From positions 62,001 through 126,000 of the forward strand of contig NZ_JOGR01000008.1 in assembly GCF_000719515.1 (NCBI RefSeq): a stretch of 64,000 bases of DNA. The letters are read 5' to 3'. This DNA comes from Glycomyces sp. NRRL B-16210. GTDB lineage: Bacteria; Actinomycetota; Actinomycetes; Mycobacteriales; Micromonosporaceae. Below the pieces are notes generated by a model, which was given only the letters and a program-made list of their open reading frames with translations, did not search any database and was not told the DNA's origin. Positions 63,063-64,000 of this stretch are shown here, piece after piece; the first letter of the stretch is position 1; each line of letters opens with the position of its first letter. The position numbers and the translations under genes are program-made.

Positions 63063-64000
63063 TCAGGCGATGCGCTTCTCGACGCCCCGTCGCCAGACCC
63101 GTTCGATGGCACGCGCATCCCGCACGTCCTCGGTCGGATCGCCTTCGACCAGAACGAGGTCGGCTCGCAGGCCGGGTTCGATCCGGCCCCGGTCGTCGAG
63201 GCCGAAGTGCCGAGCCGGCGCACTGGTGGCCGCCGCCAGCGCTTCGCTAGGGCTCAGGCCCGCCTCGCACAGCAGCACCAGTTCACGGAGCAAGGCGGCG
63301 CCGTGCGCGGGGCCGAACGGGGTGGCGTCGGTCCCGGCGAGGATCGGGACCCCGGCGCGGTGGAGACTCGCGATCGCGGCCGCGGCCCTCGCCGAGGCCT
63401 CACTGCGCACGGGACCGTCGCCGCCGGTGTGCGCGTCCCGAAGGTGTTGAGGCAGCCGGGGACCGACACGTTCGTCCGCGACGAGCTCGCTTCTGGCACT
63501 ACCCCCGGTCAGGCCCTCGATGTAGACCAAGGTGCTCACGACGAACACGCCGCTGGCGGCGATGCGCGCGGTGAGCTCGGCCATGGCCGGGTCCTCGTCG
63601 GCGAGGTCGGTGAAGACGTGCGCGAGCCCGTCGACCCCGGCGTCGAGCGCCCTTCGTGCGTCGTCGCTCGTCCACACGTGCGCGATAGCAATCAGCCCCG
63701 CGGCATGGGCCTCTCTGACGAGGGCCGAGGCGATCTCGGGGGCGAGCACCGGCAGGTTCATCCCTGAATGTGTGCCGTCGTCGATGACGATCTTGACGTA
63801 GTCGGCGTGCTCTTCCAAGCGCGCCTTGACGAACGCGCCGGCCTCGGCGGCGGACTCGATCGGTTTGAACGCGTCGGGGCTCTCCCCATAGAAGGCCATG
63901 GCCTCCGGGGTGGCGATCTGGAGTGGATGCCCGCCAGGCGGGGTGGCGAGGTGGCCTGCGCTGCGCAGATCGGCGATGTCGTCGCGCTCCGCGGCCAGCG
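63063..64000 (-). CDS. Amidohydrolase family protein, 5' end outside window
   Basis: The leftward frame stays open to base 64000, so the N-terminus with the HxH metal motif is missing. About 312 residues are visible, past an internal ATG at 63899. They include VKIVIDDGTHSG (metal-lysine region), LIAIAHVWTSDDARRAL and VDGLAHVFTDL (metal histidines), LAGTDATPFGPAHG (catalytic Asp) and ALAAATSAPARHFGLDDRGRIEPGLRADLVLVEGDP, the conserved C-terminus of amidohydrolases. Closest in feel to imidazolonepropionase-like amidohydrolases. The substrate is unknown. Confidence 0.85.
   Translation of the reverse strand, partial: LAAERDDIADLRSAGHLATPPGGHPLQIATPEAMAFYGESPDAFKPIESAAEAGAFVKARLEEHADYVKIVIDDGTHSGMNLPVLAPEIASALVREAHAAGLIAIAHVWTSDDARRALDAGVDGLAHVFTDLADEDPAMAELTARIAASGVFVVSTLVYIEGLTGGSARSELVADERVGPRLPQHLRDAHTGGDGPVRSEASARAAAAIASLHRAGVPILAGTDATPFGPAHGAALLRELVLLCEAGLSPSEALAAATSAPARHFGLDDRGRIEPGLRADLVLVEGDPTEDVRDARAIERVWRRGVEKRIA

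Overview
The window is high-GC, densely packed DNA with GTG starts, ATGA or GTGA stop-start overlaps and GGAGG-type ribosome sites. Gene content (AarF kinase, PASTA-type Ser/Thr kinase, ECF transporter, many secreted carbohydrases, STAND and CHAT proteins) points to a soil actinomycete. A Glycomyces-like genus is a guess from overall protein flavour and cannot be proven here. No rRNA, tRNA, CRISPR or intact insertion sequence was seen.

Layout. 1-7.4 kb: a leftward operon of an unknown protein, a degenerate tandem-repeat array containing repeated start-codon segments, a second unknown protein, a TPR protein and a CHAT protease-like protein (cut by the window edge). This looks like a conflict or signalling system. 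7.5-14.9 kb: rightward envelope genes: a PA2928-like propeller, a DUF3592-like membrane protein, an Hsp70-transmembrane-propeller fusion and an AarF kinase. 14.9-16.3 kb: three small leftward genes (unknown, PH-domain membrane protein, GNAT). 16.3-19.4 kb: a secreted alpha-amylase with a MalR-like operator and a strong terminator, then a two-gene CrcB fluoride exporter. 19.4-27.5 kb: a sugar regulon: GH127, ABC importer, LacI regulator and a divergent secreted GH-A enzyme, tied together by CGAACCGGTTCG-type operators. 27.5-31.6 kb: an XRE-STAND-TPR regulator, a 48-bp tandem repeat array, and a membrane protein preceded by a coupled mini-ORF.

31.7-42 kb: a serine hydrolase, a GH15 plus glucose-dehydrogenase pair, a lipoprotein, a GNAT, a large membrane protein of unknown role and a secreted GH18 chitinase. 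42-46 kb: an ABC exporter with a two-component system in one operon. 46.2-47.9 kb: a small secreted protein, then three coupled orphan genes behind a leader hairpin. 47.9-53.1 kb: a PASTA-type Ser/Thr kinase and a Trypco2 plus trypsin-NTPase-TPR conflict pair with nearly identical 135-bp repeats. 53.2-59.5 kb: a tandem-HAD plus ECF transporter operon with a divergent LacI regulator and a shared palindrome.

59.5-64 kb: a decayed RHS toxin tip with a possible immunity gene in lower-GC DNA, a secreted GH5 mannanase with CBM2, a small membrane protein and an amidohydrolase cut by the window edge.

Two themes dominate. One is secreted polysaccharide degradation (starch, chitin, mannan, arabinosides) with dedicated uptake and LacI-type control. 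The other is a set of repeat-rich STAND/CHAT/trypsin systems in which internal DNA repeats have expanded.
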